Shown: positions 48,857-57,210 of the stretch, piece after piece
How the letters are laid out: every line of letters begins with the position of its first letter
Position numbering within the stretch: position 1 is the first letter of the stretch
Assembly: GCA_937922785.1 (NCBI GenBank)
Contig: CALAJQ010000008.1
Coordinates: 84,778 to 148,777, forward strand
Source of the DNA: an uncultured Acidimicrobiales bacterium
GTDB taxonomy: Bacteria; Actinomycetota; Acidimicrobiia; Acidimicrobiales; SZUA-35
DNA: 64,000 bases
Direction of reading: 5' to 3'
Notes under the pieces: generated by a model
The model's input: the letters and a program-made list of their open reading frames with translations, nothing else
Told to the model about the DNA's origin: nothing
The model's database searches: none
Position numbers and translations under genes: made by a program

Positions 48857-50095
48857 TTAGTGGTTGACGCTGGCGGTGGTGTCCAGGTGCTTGTGAAGGT
48901 GGGGCGCTAGCTCGAGGGCGTCGGGGCCGACACCGTCTAAGAAGCTCGACTTGCGGCGACGGGTGAATGGCATGCCCAGCACGTACATGCCGGGTTGCGT
49001 CATCACGCCTCCGTCGTGGCGAATAGCGCCCTTGTTGTCAAGAAGGTCATCGTTCAGCCAGGGAAAGTTCGGCTTGAATCCGGTGGCCCAGATGACTGTC
49101 TTGTACGAAGCGAGGTCGACAGTGGTCTTGGCCGAGTCAATGTTGGTTGGCAAGGGCCGGCTAGCCGCGTCGAGCTCGGCCTCGAGACCATGATCGGAAA
49201 CGTGCTCGTCGATGCTCTTCAGAAGTCGACCGAGTTTCAGATCGGCTGAGGCGCAGTGGTTGGCGAGGCCGCCAGAGAACTGAGCTGTGTTGCCGTTCAT
49301 GCCTACGATTCGACCGACGATCTGCACGCCAGTTTCACCTACTGAGTTCAGATCAAGCGAACGCTTTTCGGGTGTTCCGACAAGCTGCAGTGAAGGTAGC
49401 CGGCGAGCCCGGGCGATGTCTTCGACTTCGTCGTAACGGTCATCTAGCAGGCCGAGTGTGTCCATCCACCAGTGGATGTCCATGCCTCGATAGGTGCGGG
49501 GCAGACGAGTGTGTTCTCCGACAGCCAAGGTGACTTCGATGCCAACTCGTGATAGTTCGTCGGCGATCTGCATGCCCGATGCGGATGCGCCAACCACTAG
49601 GACTGGGCCCTCGGTGCTTTGTGGGTTCCGGTAGGCGATGGCTGGCATCTGACGTAGATGGGTAGGCATGTCCTTGGCAATGGCAGGAATCTTTGGAGTA
49701 CTGCAGGCTCCGGTCGCCACCACAACTGCGTGGGTTCGGATTGGGCCCTGGTTGGTGGAAACTATGTGTGAGTTGCCGTTGGAGGTGACCGAGCTGACCT
49801 CAACTCCGGTTCGAATTGGAGCGTTGATGGCTGCGGCGTAGTCGGTCAGGAATTGGGCGACCTCAGATGAGCGCATGTAGCCGTCTGGGTCGGCCCCTTT
49901 GTAGGAGTAACCGGGAAGCCGGGTCATCCAGTTGGGCGTAAGAAGCCGGAGTGAGTCCCATCGTTCGGTTAGCCAAGAGTTGGCAACCTCGGATCGTTCG
50001 AGCACGACATGATCGATCGACTGGTTCTGCAGGCTGGCGCTCATTGCCAGTCCGGCCTGACCGCCTCCGATGATTACTGCTGGTGTGCTTTGCAT
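48857..50095 (-). CDS. Flavin-containing monooxygenase (CzcO-like)
   Basis: A 412-residue FAD/NADPH enzyme: VIIGGGQAGLAMSASL (FAD Rossmann), SWLTERWDSLRLLTPNWMTRLPGYSY, the second dinucleotide motif VLVVGASASGMQIADEL, and the late VIWATGFKPNFPWL motif typical of FMO/CzcO proteins. ATG at 50095 is used because GGAG lies 8 bases upstream; GTG at 50104 is possible. It sits between two OsmC genes on the same strand. FMO-type enzymes oxygenate soft nucleophiles such as sulfur or nitrogen, which fits the thiol-based OsmC neighbours; that link is inference. Confidence 0.9.
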   Translation of the reverse strand: MQSTPAVIIGGGQAGLAMSASLQNQSIDHVVLERSEVANSWLTERWDSLRLLTPNWMTRLPGYSYKGADPDGYMRSSEVAQFLTDYAAAINAPIRTGVEVSSVTSNGNSHIVSTNQGPIRTHAVVVATGACSTPKIPAIAKDMPTHLRQMPAIAYRNPQSTEGPVLVVGASASGMQIADELSRVGIEVTLAVGEHTRLPRTYRGMDIHWWMDTLGLLDDRYDEVEDIARARRLPSLQLVGTPEKRSLDLNSVGETGVQIVGRIVGMNGNTAQFSGGLANHCASADLKLGRLLKSIDEHVSDHGLEAELDAASRPLPTNIDSAKTTVDLASYKTVIWATGFKPNFPWLNDDLLDNKGAIRHDGGVMTQPGMYVLGMPFTRRRKSSFLDGVGPDALELAPHLHKHLDTTASVNH

Positions 50096-50193
50096 GGGAC
50101 TCACTCCGTCTGTGTTTCTGTGTTTCTGTGTTTGGTTGGTGTGTTGTTGGTTGACTTGTAATTGGTTGTGTTGTTGTTAATCGGTCAGCCGAA

Positions 50194-50754
50194 TCAGACG
50201 ACTCGAACCTGAACGTTGGTTGGGTTGGTGACTACGTCGAAGACTGCGGAACGCTTTTGTGACTGAGCGACTAGGCCTTGGATGTCTTCAGGTGAACCGT
50301 CTGCGTCGATCTCGTATGCGACGTCGATCTGGCTAAAGCCGTTGCGTACGTCAGAGTCGATGCCCAGGATTCCGGCGATGTCCATGTCACCGCTTACGGT
50401 GGCCTTTACTGAGTGCAGCTGGATGCCACGATTCTGGGCCACTGCTGCAACACCTGCGGTTAGGCAGCCGGCAAGGCCAGCAAGAACCAGCTCTACTGGA
50501 GTGGCGCCGTTGTCTTCGGATGCGAACACCTCTGGGTGATCGGTATCGAAGGTGTATGGCTGGCGGTGAGCTTGTGCTTCGCCAAGTCCGAAGAATCCTG
50601 AAACGGTGCTTTGGCTGTGTGCGCCGTTGATCCATTCGTTGGATGCGCTCCACTTGAATTCCGCAGCTGGACGAGCTCCGGTAAGTGCCTCTCGAGCTCC
50701 TAGAAGAGCTTCTACGTTTACTCCGTTGTCTACGGTTGCTGTTGCGTTGGTCAT
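50194..50754 (-). CDS. OsmC-family protein, copy 2
   Basis: A 186-residue OsmC-fold protein, clearly paralogous to copy 1: EFKWSASNEWINGAHSQSTVSGFFGLGEAQAH, core GATPVELVLAGLAGCLTAGVAAVAQNRGIQLHSV with a single Cys, then IAGILGIDSDVRNGFSQIDVAYEIDADGSPEDIQGLVAQSQKRSAVFDVVTNP. The two copies share the GILGID-DVRNGFSQ and QKRSAVFD blocks. It is the first gene of the operon and is preceded by a large nested inverted repeat. Likely role in removing hydroperoxides or modified thiols. Confidence 0.88.
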   Translation of the reverse strand: MTNATATVDNGVNVEALLGAREALTGARPAAEFKWSASNEWINGAHSQSTVSGFFGLGEAQAHRQPYTFDTDHPEVFASEDNGATPVELVLAGLAGCLTAGVAAVAQNRGIQLHSVKATVSGDMDIAGILGIDSDVRNGFSQIDVAYEIDADGSPEDIQGLVAQSQKRSAVFDVVTNPTNVQVRVV

Positions 50755-50834
50755 TTCATTTCCTTTGTTTGGGGAGCCGATCTGTTGGCTCGTTTGTTTG
50801 ATGGATTCATCTTCGAACGGATCCCGATTTCAGA

Positions 50835-50896
50835 CTTGGAGACGATGTGGAGAAGTTCTGTAGATCGCTTGAACCGTTCTCCAGCAGGTCTCCAAG
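50835..50896. promoter_or_regulatory. Nested inverted repeat in a divergent promoter region
   Basis: Symmetric arms at two levels: CTTGGAGAC (50835-50843) with GTCTCCAAG (50888-50896), and GGAGAA (50849-50854) with TTCTCC (50877-50882). The spacing between outer and inner arms is five bases on both sides, and GTTC/GAAC lies inside. It stands between the OsmC operon and the divergent methyltransferase gene. It could be two operator half-sites for a large regulator or a structured leader RNA. Confidence 0.65.
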
Positions 50897-51005
50897 ACTC
50901 AGCCGTCAAAACCGTTCATCGTGGACAAATACCACTTATCAAGCGCCTAAACGGGCGCTCGACTCGCTCAGACCGAGCGGGGAACAACATGAACGGAGAA
51001 TTGAA

Positions 51006-51854
51006 ATGACACAGAAATCAGCACTTATGGACACAGAAGACACAGAAGACACAGAAACTGACAAGGCGGCCGAAAAGGCAGATTGGGAGATCGCCGGCGA
51101 GGCCTGGGGTCACGCAGCAGTTGATTGGATGGCGTTTGAATCCCACACCCGCGATGCCGTGGAGCAAATCTTTGGTCAGACCGGCGTCGGCGCGGGCACA
51201 AAACTTCTCGACGTGGCGTGTGGAACTGGCTATGCCTTGGGCATCGCTGAGCGTCGCGGGGCAAAGGCCACTGGCCTGGACGCCTCGGCCGGACTGATCG
51301 AGATAGCCAAGCGGCGAGCGCCCGAAGGCGAGATGGTTACAGGGTCAATGTTTGACCTGCCCTGGGCTGATGAATCCTTTGACGTGGTCACTTCCATCAA
51401 CGGAATCTGGGGCGGATGCCAAGCCGCCATCGATGAGGCCTACCGAGTGTTAAAGCCCGGCGGTTCAATGGGAATCACGTTCTGGGGCCCAGGCAAGCGA
51501 ATGAATTTGCGTGACTATTTCATCGTGATCGGCTCGGCCGCCCCCGGTGAGGCTGAGGAACTAATGCAGCTTGCGGCCATCGGTGTTCCAGGGGTTGCCG
51601 AAGAGATGTTCGAGACGGCTGGTTTCGTGGTTGAAGAGCGTGGCTCGACCTCGGGCATCATCGAGACTTCAAGTGACGACGACATGTGGCGAGTACTTCG
51701 CTCGCCCGGGATCACTGTGACTCCGATCGCCGAGTTGGGCGAGGAAGAGTTGCGACGACGAGTCTTGGAATCAGTAGCCCCTTACCGATTTGACGACGGC
51801 TCCTACCGCATCGTCAACGAGATCACTCACATGATTGCCCGCAAACCCAAATAG
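51006..51854 (+). CDS. Class I SAM-dependent methyltransferase
   Basis: A 282-residue methyltransferase. SAM motif I is LLDVACGTGYALGIAERRG, followed by ATGLDASAGLIEIAKRRAP, LPWADESFDVVTSINGIW and YRVLKPGGSMGITFWG. A short acidic repeat near the start (DTEDTEDTETD) comes from a 9-bp tandem triplication (ACAGAAGAC). The ATG at 51006 has GGAGA 8 bases upstream; longer frames run into the inverted repeat. It is divergent from the OsmC operon, from which it may be co-regulated. Methyl acceptor unknown; small-molecule type (ubiE-like). Confidence 0.9.
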   Translation: MTQKSALMDTEDTEDTETDKAAEKADWEIAGEAWGHAAVDWMAFESHTRDAVEQIFGQTGVGAGTKLLDVACGTGYALGIAERRGAKATGLDASAGLIEIAKRRAPEGEMVTGSMFDLPWADESFDVVTSINGIWGGCQAAIDEAYRVLKPGGSMGITFWGPGKRMNLRDYFIVIGSAAPGEAEELMQLAAIGVPGVAEEMFETAGFVVEERGSTSGIIETSSDDDMWRVLRSPGITVTPIAELGEEELRRRVLESVAPYRFDDGSYRIVNEITHMIARKPK

Positions 51855-51870
51855 GGGGTCAAGTCTCAAA
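51852..51870 (+). repeat. Solo GGGTCAAGTCTCAAA motif at a stop codon
   Basis: TAGGGGGTCAAGTCTCAAA starts with the TAG stop of the methyltransferase gene. It shares its core with repeat family C and with the site at 44964. The remaining 200 bases to the next gene hold nothing else I can support. Confidence 0.75.
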
Positions 51871-52073
51871 GTTGGCTAACTGTCGAATCTGTGGATAGCT
51901 CAAGTGCCCGGCACAGCGGCGATCCGTGTTGTCGCAGTGCTTGTGGCCCAAAACGCTGGAGCCGGACCTAGACCGAGCCAAACCCCGTGACCTTTGGCCC
52001 TGTTGGGTCTACCTGGTTGCGCCCACCATTGATGTGAGGGTGCAAATCAAGTGATCCAACAGGGAGAAGTTTC

Positions 52074-52688
52074 ATGGTCGAAACAACGTTTAAACCGACA
52101 TCGCTTGAAGCCGATGCGCATGAGCGACTAAGCGGAGGTGCTGCCACCAACATCATCCAAGATCGAGGCATGTGGGCTTGGACCGTATTACGGCTACTTC
52201 TCGGATGGTCGTTTCTTTGGGCTTTCCTAGACAAGTTCTTCGGCTTAGGATTCGCCACCTGTCGAGAGGCCGAAACGTCAGCGATTGAGTTTGGATGCGA
52301 CGCAGCGATGGTCAACGGTGGCTCGCCAACCTATGGCTTCCTAAATTTTGCCACACAGGGAAGCCACACCGGGTTCCTTTTTGACTGGATGGCTCCGTCC
52401 GCCCCCGACGCAATCAACCTGGCCGACGTTGGATTTATGGCCGTGCTTCTGCTCGGCGGACTGGCGTTGATTCTCGGCATCGGAACCCGAACGGCGGCCG
52501 TTGGCGGCGCAGTGCTGCTGGCCTTCATGTTCCTGGCTGGTGATGTCTGGCCCGAGAATAACCCGGTCATAAACAGTCACATCACTGAAGTGGTGGCCTT
52601 CCTCGGCGTCGCCACCGTCGGAGCCGGACCGTTCAGTTTGAAGCGGTGGGCCGAAGCCAAGCTGCCACTACTCAGCCGCATCCCCTAG
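52074..52688 (+). CDS. DoxX-like membrane protein
   Basis: A 204-residue protein with four predicted helices. WAWTVLRLLLGWSFLWAFLDKFFGLGF is the DoxX/DoxD-type start; GFLNFATQGSHTGFLFDWM and the helices VGFMAVLLLGGLALILGIGTRTAAVGGAVLLAFMFLAG follow, ending HITEVVAFLGVATVGAGPFSL. Two Cys (ATCREAE, EFGCDAA) flank the loop after helix 1 and may form a disulfide. DoxX/DoxD proteins relate to thiosulfate:quinone oxidoreductase and to oxidative-stress membrane complexes. Monocistronic by position. Confidence 0.8.
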   Translation: MVETTFKPTSLEADAHERLSGGAATNIIQDRGMWAWTVLRLLLGWSFLWAFLDKFFGLGFATCREAETSAIEFGCDAAMVNGGSPTYGFLNFATQGSHTGFLFDWMAPSAPDAINLADVGFMAVLLLGGLALILGIGTRTAAVGGAVLLAFMFLAGDVWPENNPVINSHITEVVAFLGVATVGAGPFSLKRWAEAKLPLLSRIP

Positions 52689-52706
52689 GCCGCGGCGTCC
52701 TCTAGG

Positions 52707-52790
52707 CCTAACCGCCGCGGCCGAGGGTCAAGTCTCAAAAGTGTTTAGGTTCGCCCCAAAACGGCTTTCTGACAGAAGCGTGTTGGCTAG
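52707..52790. repeat. Repeat family C, copy 2, lacking the palindrome centre
   Basis: Matches 48023-48156 from CCTAACCGCCGC through GCGTGTTGGCTAG with one base change, but lacks the 14-bp duplication and the inner part of the palindrome: TTTCTG is joined directly to ACAGAAG. It lies just upstream of the SDR gene. Confidence 0.9.
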
Positions 52791-52818
52791 CGTAGTTTGT
52801 CTACCAAGGGAGCAGCTC

Positions 52819-53601
52819 ATGGGTAACCGAGTTCAAGGCAAAGTGGCGATCATTACCGGTGGGGCGTCGGGCATCGGGCGGGCGTGCGCGCATCGCCTCG
52901 CTGAAGAGGGCGCGGTGGTGGTCGTCACCGACATTCAAGACGAAGCAGGAGCAACAGTGGCTGCTGAAATCCATGCGGCCGGTGGATCCGCCGAGTACCT
53001 GCATCACGACGTCACTTCTGAAGACGAATGGGTTTCAGTGGCGGCCGCAGTATCGGCAAGCCACGGTGGCCTCGACGTGTTGGTGAACAACGCTGGCATC
53101 GGGCTGGGCGCAAGCATTCTCGAAATGACCTTGGCCGATTGGCAGCGCCAGCAGGCCATCAATCTGGACGGCGTCTTCCTGGGACTAAAGCACTGCATTC
53201 CCCTAATGCGTGACAGCGGGGGAGGGTCGATAATCAACATGTCTTCGATCGCCGGTCTGAAGGGCAATGCCCGGCTGGCCGCGTACAACGCCACCAAGGG
53301 TGGAGTGCGATTGCTGACCAAAGGGGTGGCCCTTGAGTGCGCTCAAAACAGGTGGAAGGTCCGGGTCAACTCAGTCCACCCTGGCATCATCGAAACTCCG
53401 ATTTGGAAAACTGTTATGCCGGAAAGCCTCACCTCTGACGGCCAACCGCTTGTGCTGGACGAAATGGCGTCGGTCGCTGTTCCGACGGGTGAGCTAGGCC
53501 AGCCAACCGACATAGCAAACGGGGTGTTGTTCCTGGCCAGCGACGACTCGAGCTACATGACTGGCAGCGAACTGGTTATCGACGCCGGTGTGTCTGCCTA
53601 G
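52819..53601 (+). CDS. SDR-family oxidoreductase
   Basis: A 260-residue classical SDR: VAIITGGASGIGRACAHRLAEEG with the TGxxxGxG motif, LDVLVNNAGIGLGASI, catalytic Ser in IINMSSIAGLKGN, Y-x3-K in AAYNATKGGVRLL, VNSVHPGIIETPIW, and GVLFLASDDSSYMTGSELVIDAG at the end. It resembles the 3-alpha/3-beta-hydroxysteroid and levodione-type group. ATG at 52819 is chosen for AAGGGAG about 7 bases upstream; the frame runs back into repeat C but that part is not protein-like. Confidence 0.92.
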   Translation: MGNRVQGKVAIITGGASGIGRACAHRLAEEGAVVVVTDIQDEAGATVAAEIHAAGGSAEYLHHDVTSEDEWVSVAAAVSASHGGLDVLVNNAGIGLGASILEMTLADWQRQQAINLDGVFLGLKHCIPLMRDSGGGSIINMSSIAGLKGNARLAAYNATKGGVRLLTKGVALECAQNRWKVRVNSVHPGIIETPIWKTVMPESLTSDGQPLVLDEMASVAVPTGELGQPTDIANGVLFLASDDSSYMTGSELVIDAGVSA

Positions 53602-53662
53602 CTTTAACCGAGTCCCAATAATGAGCGTTCGACGCGCCTGGAGTTGAGATAGCGTTCGTCGG

Positions 53663-54301
53663 ATGTCAGCCACAATAGGGACGTTGTTGCCAGCGCCTCG
53701 TGCCCGCCGCCTAATACAGCTGACTTTCGGGTTGGTGCTGTTCGGCATCAGCCTGGCCATGTTGGTCTCAGCCAATCTCGGACTTGACCCGTGGGACGTC
53801 TTTCACCAGGGTGTTGCCGAAACGCTGAACATCAGGCTGGGCGTTGTTGTGGTGGCCACCAGCTTTGTGGTGCTGTCACTTTGGATACCGCTTCGAGAAC
53901 GACCTGGCATCGGCACTGTGATGAATGCCGTGTTGGTGGGTGTCGTGTTCGAGCTCACAATTGCGGTGCTAGGTGACCCGAGCGCGCTTGGGTGGCGATG
54001 GGTGCTCCTTGGCGGAGCGATCCTGCTGAATGCGGTGGCCACGGGAATGTATGTGGGCGCTGGTCTAGGGCCCGGACCGCGTGACGGGTTGATGACCGGC
54101 ATCGCCGCCCGAGGCCGCTCGATTCGAACTGTGCGGACGGGAATCGAAGCAGTGGTTTTGGCCCTGGGTTGGCTGCTTGGCGGAACGGTTGGGCTGGGAA
54201 CCGTGTTGTTTGCCGTGCTCATTGGCCCTCTAGTGCACATCACGCTGCCTTGGTTCACGATTGGCAAACCCGACCGGGATCCAGAGCTAACCCCTGCCTG
54301 A
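53663..54301 (+). CDS. YczE/YyaS-like membrane protein
   Basis: A 212-residue protein with five to six predicted helices: RLIQLTFGLVLFGISLAMLVSANLGLDPWDVFHQGVAETLNIRLGVVVVATSFVVL is the characteristic YczE start with the LGLDPWDVF motif, and GMYVGAGLGPGPRDGLMTGIAARG is the second conserved motif. Members are predicted transporters or sensors of unknown substrate, common in actinobacteria and firmicutes. It begins 61 bases after the SDR stop. Confidence 0.85.
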   Translation: MSATIGTLLPAPRARRLIQLTFGLVLFGISLAMLVSANLGLDPWDVFHQGVAETLNIRLGVVVVATSFVVLSLWIPLRERPGIGTVMNAVLVGVVFELTIAVLGDPSALGWRWVLLGGAILLNAVATGMYVGAGLGPGPRDGLMTGIAARGRSIRTVRTGIEAVVLALGWLLGGTVGLGTVLFAVLIGPLVHITLPWFTIGKPDRDPELTPA

Positions 54302-54391
54302 CTAGCTAGATGAGGCGGTCAACGGCCTTAGTCCGGCCCTCTTCTCGGCTCAGCCTATTACATCGCCATTCGCCCGAGCCGATAGGAACCG

Positions 54392-57181
54392 ATGTCACTT
54401 TCGCTTAGCCTCGGGGAACCAGAAGTTCCCCAGCAGCGTCTCATCTCTATGGCAAGCCGATCTGCTTACTCCCGGTCACTGCGGCGCTCACTGTCCCGTT
54501 CGCTGGTGTGCCGTCCGCTGCTGTGCCTGCTTGCGCTCATAATGGCGGCGTCCGCCTGCACCAGTGATCAGCCAACAACGGGCACCACAACCGCTAGCTC
54601 CTTAACCTCTACAACAACAACTAGTGCCCGGCCGAGCAGCGGGTTCGATGACCACACCGTTGGTCAGATTGAATCAATCGATGAGTTCTTCGCCCTTGGT
54701 AGAGGTCAAGGTGATGACGCCAACCCGCTGGCGACGGTGAAGTTCACCATTCCCGATCTCGAAGGTTCCGAGGTTCACTGGTTCGACAGCAACTTCTATC
54801 AACTGCACGATGAGTGGTACTGGTTCCGCTTACTGAACGGCCAGCGGGTCCCGGGCCTGGACACCGAACCGGTTGATCCTCCCATGACGTTCGAGACCAT
54901 CGAAGAGATTTACGTTTGGGCCCAAGCCCAGGGCGGCGACCTTCCTCTCGATCTGCGCTTCACTTCCGATGGCGATCGTCTGTATTCGGACCGCTACTAC
55001 CAGCTGGTTCTTCGAGACCCAGACAAGACCTACGGCGTTGGTTCTCTCATCAACTTCCCTCCAATCGGATCAAGCGACCGGGACCGCTGGGTCATCGAGC
55101 TTGAGTTCAGCGAGTTGACCACGCCAGAGTCGGTCGGGCAATTCATCGATCGCCTTGGCGCAACGTTGCCGACTGAGATCGGCGATCGTTTGGAATGGGT
55201 AGTGCGTTCGCCCGCTCAGGAGGAGACCGCGCAGCTGATGATCTCCACCAACGATCGTTACGCCGACCGAGTTGTTCACTACAGCGATCTTGTTGAGGCC
55301 GGACAGGTTGCGGTCTACAACGAGGGCATCACCGCTGGCCGCCTGCTGCACGTCAAGGATGCCAGCGATCTGAACAACGCAAAATCTAGCGACATTCTTC
55401 TCATGGAGAACGTGCCCGATTACTTGCCCCCGGCTGCTGCGCTACTTACGTCGGCTCCGCAAACCCCGCTGGCTCATGTGAACTTGCTGGCACGGAACCG
55501 AGGCATCCCGAACGCATCGGTGGCTGGGCTGTTGGACGACCCCTCCATTACTCAGGCCGCCAGAATTAGGGGTTACGCCGTGGTGCAGACCAGTGGAACA
55601 GAAGGTCTGGCTATCACGCTTATCACCAAGCAGCAGTACGACGACTGGAACAACCGGCCCGGGCCGTCTGAGGTCTCGGTCCCTCAGGTCGACCTTGACG
55701 CGACTGCAACTGTGATGTCGCTGACCGAGTTGGCGGCAACGATCGACGATGAAGATGATGTTGAGGAACTGCGGCCAGTTATAGGTGGCAAGTCGGCGGG
55801 CTTCCTGGCGCTTCTTGGGGCCGAAGGCGTAACAACTCCCGACTTCCCGCTGGCCATCACCGTCGCTCCCTACTTCGATCACCTGACGAAAGTGGAAGCC
55901 GAGCTTGAGGCGATGTTGTCCGATGCTGACTTCAAGTCTGATTCGCGAGTCCGCTTTCTGTTACTTGAGGGGTCTGAGGAGTTCCTTGACACATACGAAA
56001 GCGACGCTGACGCCGAATTCTTAGAAGAGTTTGACCGGCGCCATCCGAACGGGCCGATCAGAGTCATCCTCGATGCTGACGGATTCATGAACCTGTTCCG
56101 TGACGTTGACCTTGACGAAGATGATCTAGATGAGATAACCGATTCCTTGACCGAGAACTTCGCCAGCTTCACTTACTTGCAAGGCCTGCGGTTCCGGTCG
56201 TCAAGTTCGGTGGAAGACATCGAGGGCTTCGTGGGCGCTGGATTGTATGACTCCAACACTGGCTACCTAAAGCCTGATCTCTTGCCCGACGAGGACGACC
56301 ACAAGCGCACCGTCGAGCGGGCCATCAAGAAGACCTGGGCTTCGTACTGGAGTGCTGAGGCATTCGAAGAGCGGAAGTTGGCCAATGTCGATCACCGCAG
56401 CGGCGGCATGGGTGTGTTGGTGCACGCCCGGTTCGATGATCCGCTAGAGGTAAACAACGGCGTGGCCACTTTCACTCTGCTACCTGGCGGGGGAGCGGAG
56501 GCAGTGATCAACACCCAGCTTGATGACGTAAGTGTCACCAACCCTGACCCGCTCAGTGGTGACCTGCCTGAAGAAGTCGTTGTCACGGTCGCGGCCGACG
56601 GCTCGTGGGAAATCGAAAGAGTTGCGTCGTCCACGCTTGTTCCTGACGGTGTCGTGCTGGATGACGATGCGATCGGTGAACTGGTTGAACAACTGCAGTC
56701 GGTGGCGTTGTTGTGGCGAGACCGAGTGAACTCGAGCCTGCCCGAACTTCGCCAGATCGAAACGATAACGCTTGACTATGAGTTCAGGACGATGGATACC
56801 GGCTGGCCAGCGGTGCAAGAGGGCATAGCTTTGGACCCAAGACTGATTGTGAAGCAAGCGCGAAGTCTTGACCCAGGCTTGCGAGGAATTCCGGCCGAAG
56901 TGCTAGCGCTAGAGGTACCACGTGATGTCCTGGCTCGGGCTTCGCTGGTCAACCGAGTGAGGTGCCCGGACGGCGAAGGGTTCGAAGTGTTCACCGACCC
57001 GATGGTGCTGCCCGACGTCGGCTACTCGGTCGAACCATTCGTGCTTGGCGCGATAGCTGACCGAGACACAGTGGTTGAGCGAGACACAGCGTGCACACGA
57101 ACCCAGCTTTATGTAACGCCAGCCCGAGAGTTAGTTGAACTGCTCGCAACAGGCGAAGGCCTGGCAGCGTTCGATTCCTAG
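54392..57181 (+). CDS. Lipoprotein with PEP/pyruvate-dikinase-like domains
   Basis: A 929-residue exported protein. After a basic start, LLCLLALIMAASAC gives a lipobox at about residue 55, then a Thr-rich linker. Residues 90-330 are an unassigned beta-rich domain. A swivelling PEP-utilising segment follows at about 345-420 (SAPQTPLAHVNLLARNRGIPNASV), with the His that carries phosphate in PPDK. Next comes a PPDK N-terminal-like ATP-grasp region (VIGGKSAGFLALLGAEGVTTPDFPLAI; LRFRSSSSVEDIEGFVGAGLYDS). The domain order is reversed relative to PPDK. Placing these domains outside the cell, without ATP, is odd; they may bind something else or act in secretion. Confidence 0.8.
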   Translation: MSLSLSLGEPEVPQQRLISMASRSAYSRSLRRSLSRSLVCRPLLCLLALIMAASACTSDQPTTGTTTASSLTSTTTTSARPSSGFDDHTVGQIESIDEFFALGRGQGDDANPLATVKFTIPDLEGSEVHWFDSNFYQLHDEWYWFRLLNGQRVPGLDTEPVDPPMTFETIEEIYVWAQAQGGDLPLDLRFTSDGDRLYSDRYYQLVLRDPDKTYGVGSLINFPPIGSSDRDRWVIELEFSELTTPESVGQFIDRLGATLPTEIGDRLEWVVRSPAQEETAQLMISTNDRYADRVVHYSDLVEAGQVAVYNEGITAGRLLHVKDASDLNNAKSSDILLMENVPDYLPPAAALLTSAPQTPLAHVNLLARNRGIPNASVAGLLDDPSITQAARIRGYAVVQTSGTEGLAITLITKQQYDDWNNRPGPSEVSVPQVDLDATATVMSLTELAATIDDEDDVEELRPVIGGKSAGFLALLGAEGVTTPDFPLAITVAPYFDHLTKVEAELEAMLSDADFKSDSRVRFLLLEGSEEFLDTYESDADAEFLEEFDRRHPNGPIRVILDADGFMNLFRDVDLDEDDLDEITDSLTENFASFTYLQGLRFRSSSSVEDIEGFVGAGLYDSNTGYLKPDLLPDEDDHKRTVERAIKKTWASYWSAEAFEERKLANVDHRSGGMGVLVHARFDDPLEVNNGVATFTLLPGGGAEAVINTQLDDVSVTNPDPLSGDLPEEVVVTVAADGSWEIERVASSTLVPDGVVLDDDAIGELVEQLQSVALLWRDRVNSSLPELRQIETITLDYEFRTMDTGWPAVQEGIALDPRLIVKQARSLDPGLRGIPAEVLALEVPRDVLARASLVNRVRCPDGEGFEVFTDPMVLPDVGYSVEPFVLGAIADRDTVVERDTACTRTQLYVTPARELVELLATGEGLAAFDS

Positions 57182-57210
57182 TGCGGGCCCGAATTCGTAC
57201 CGCTTGACAG

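Noticed and set aside
48192..50754. OsmC-like selenoproteins, a known Sec family
   Set aside because: Both copies have an ordinary Cys codon at the active site and no in-frame TGA.
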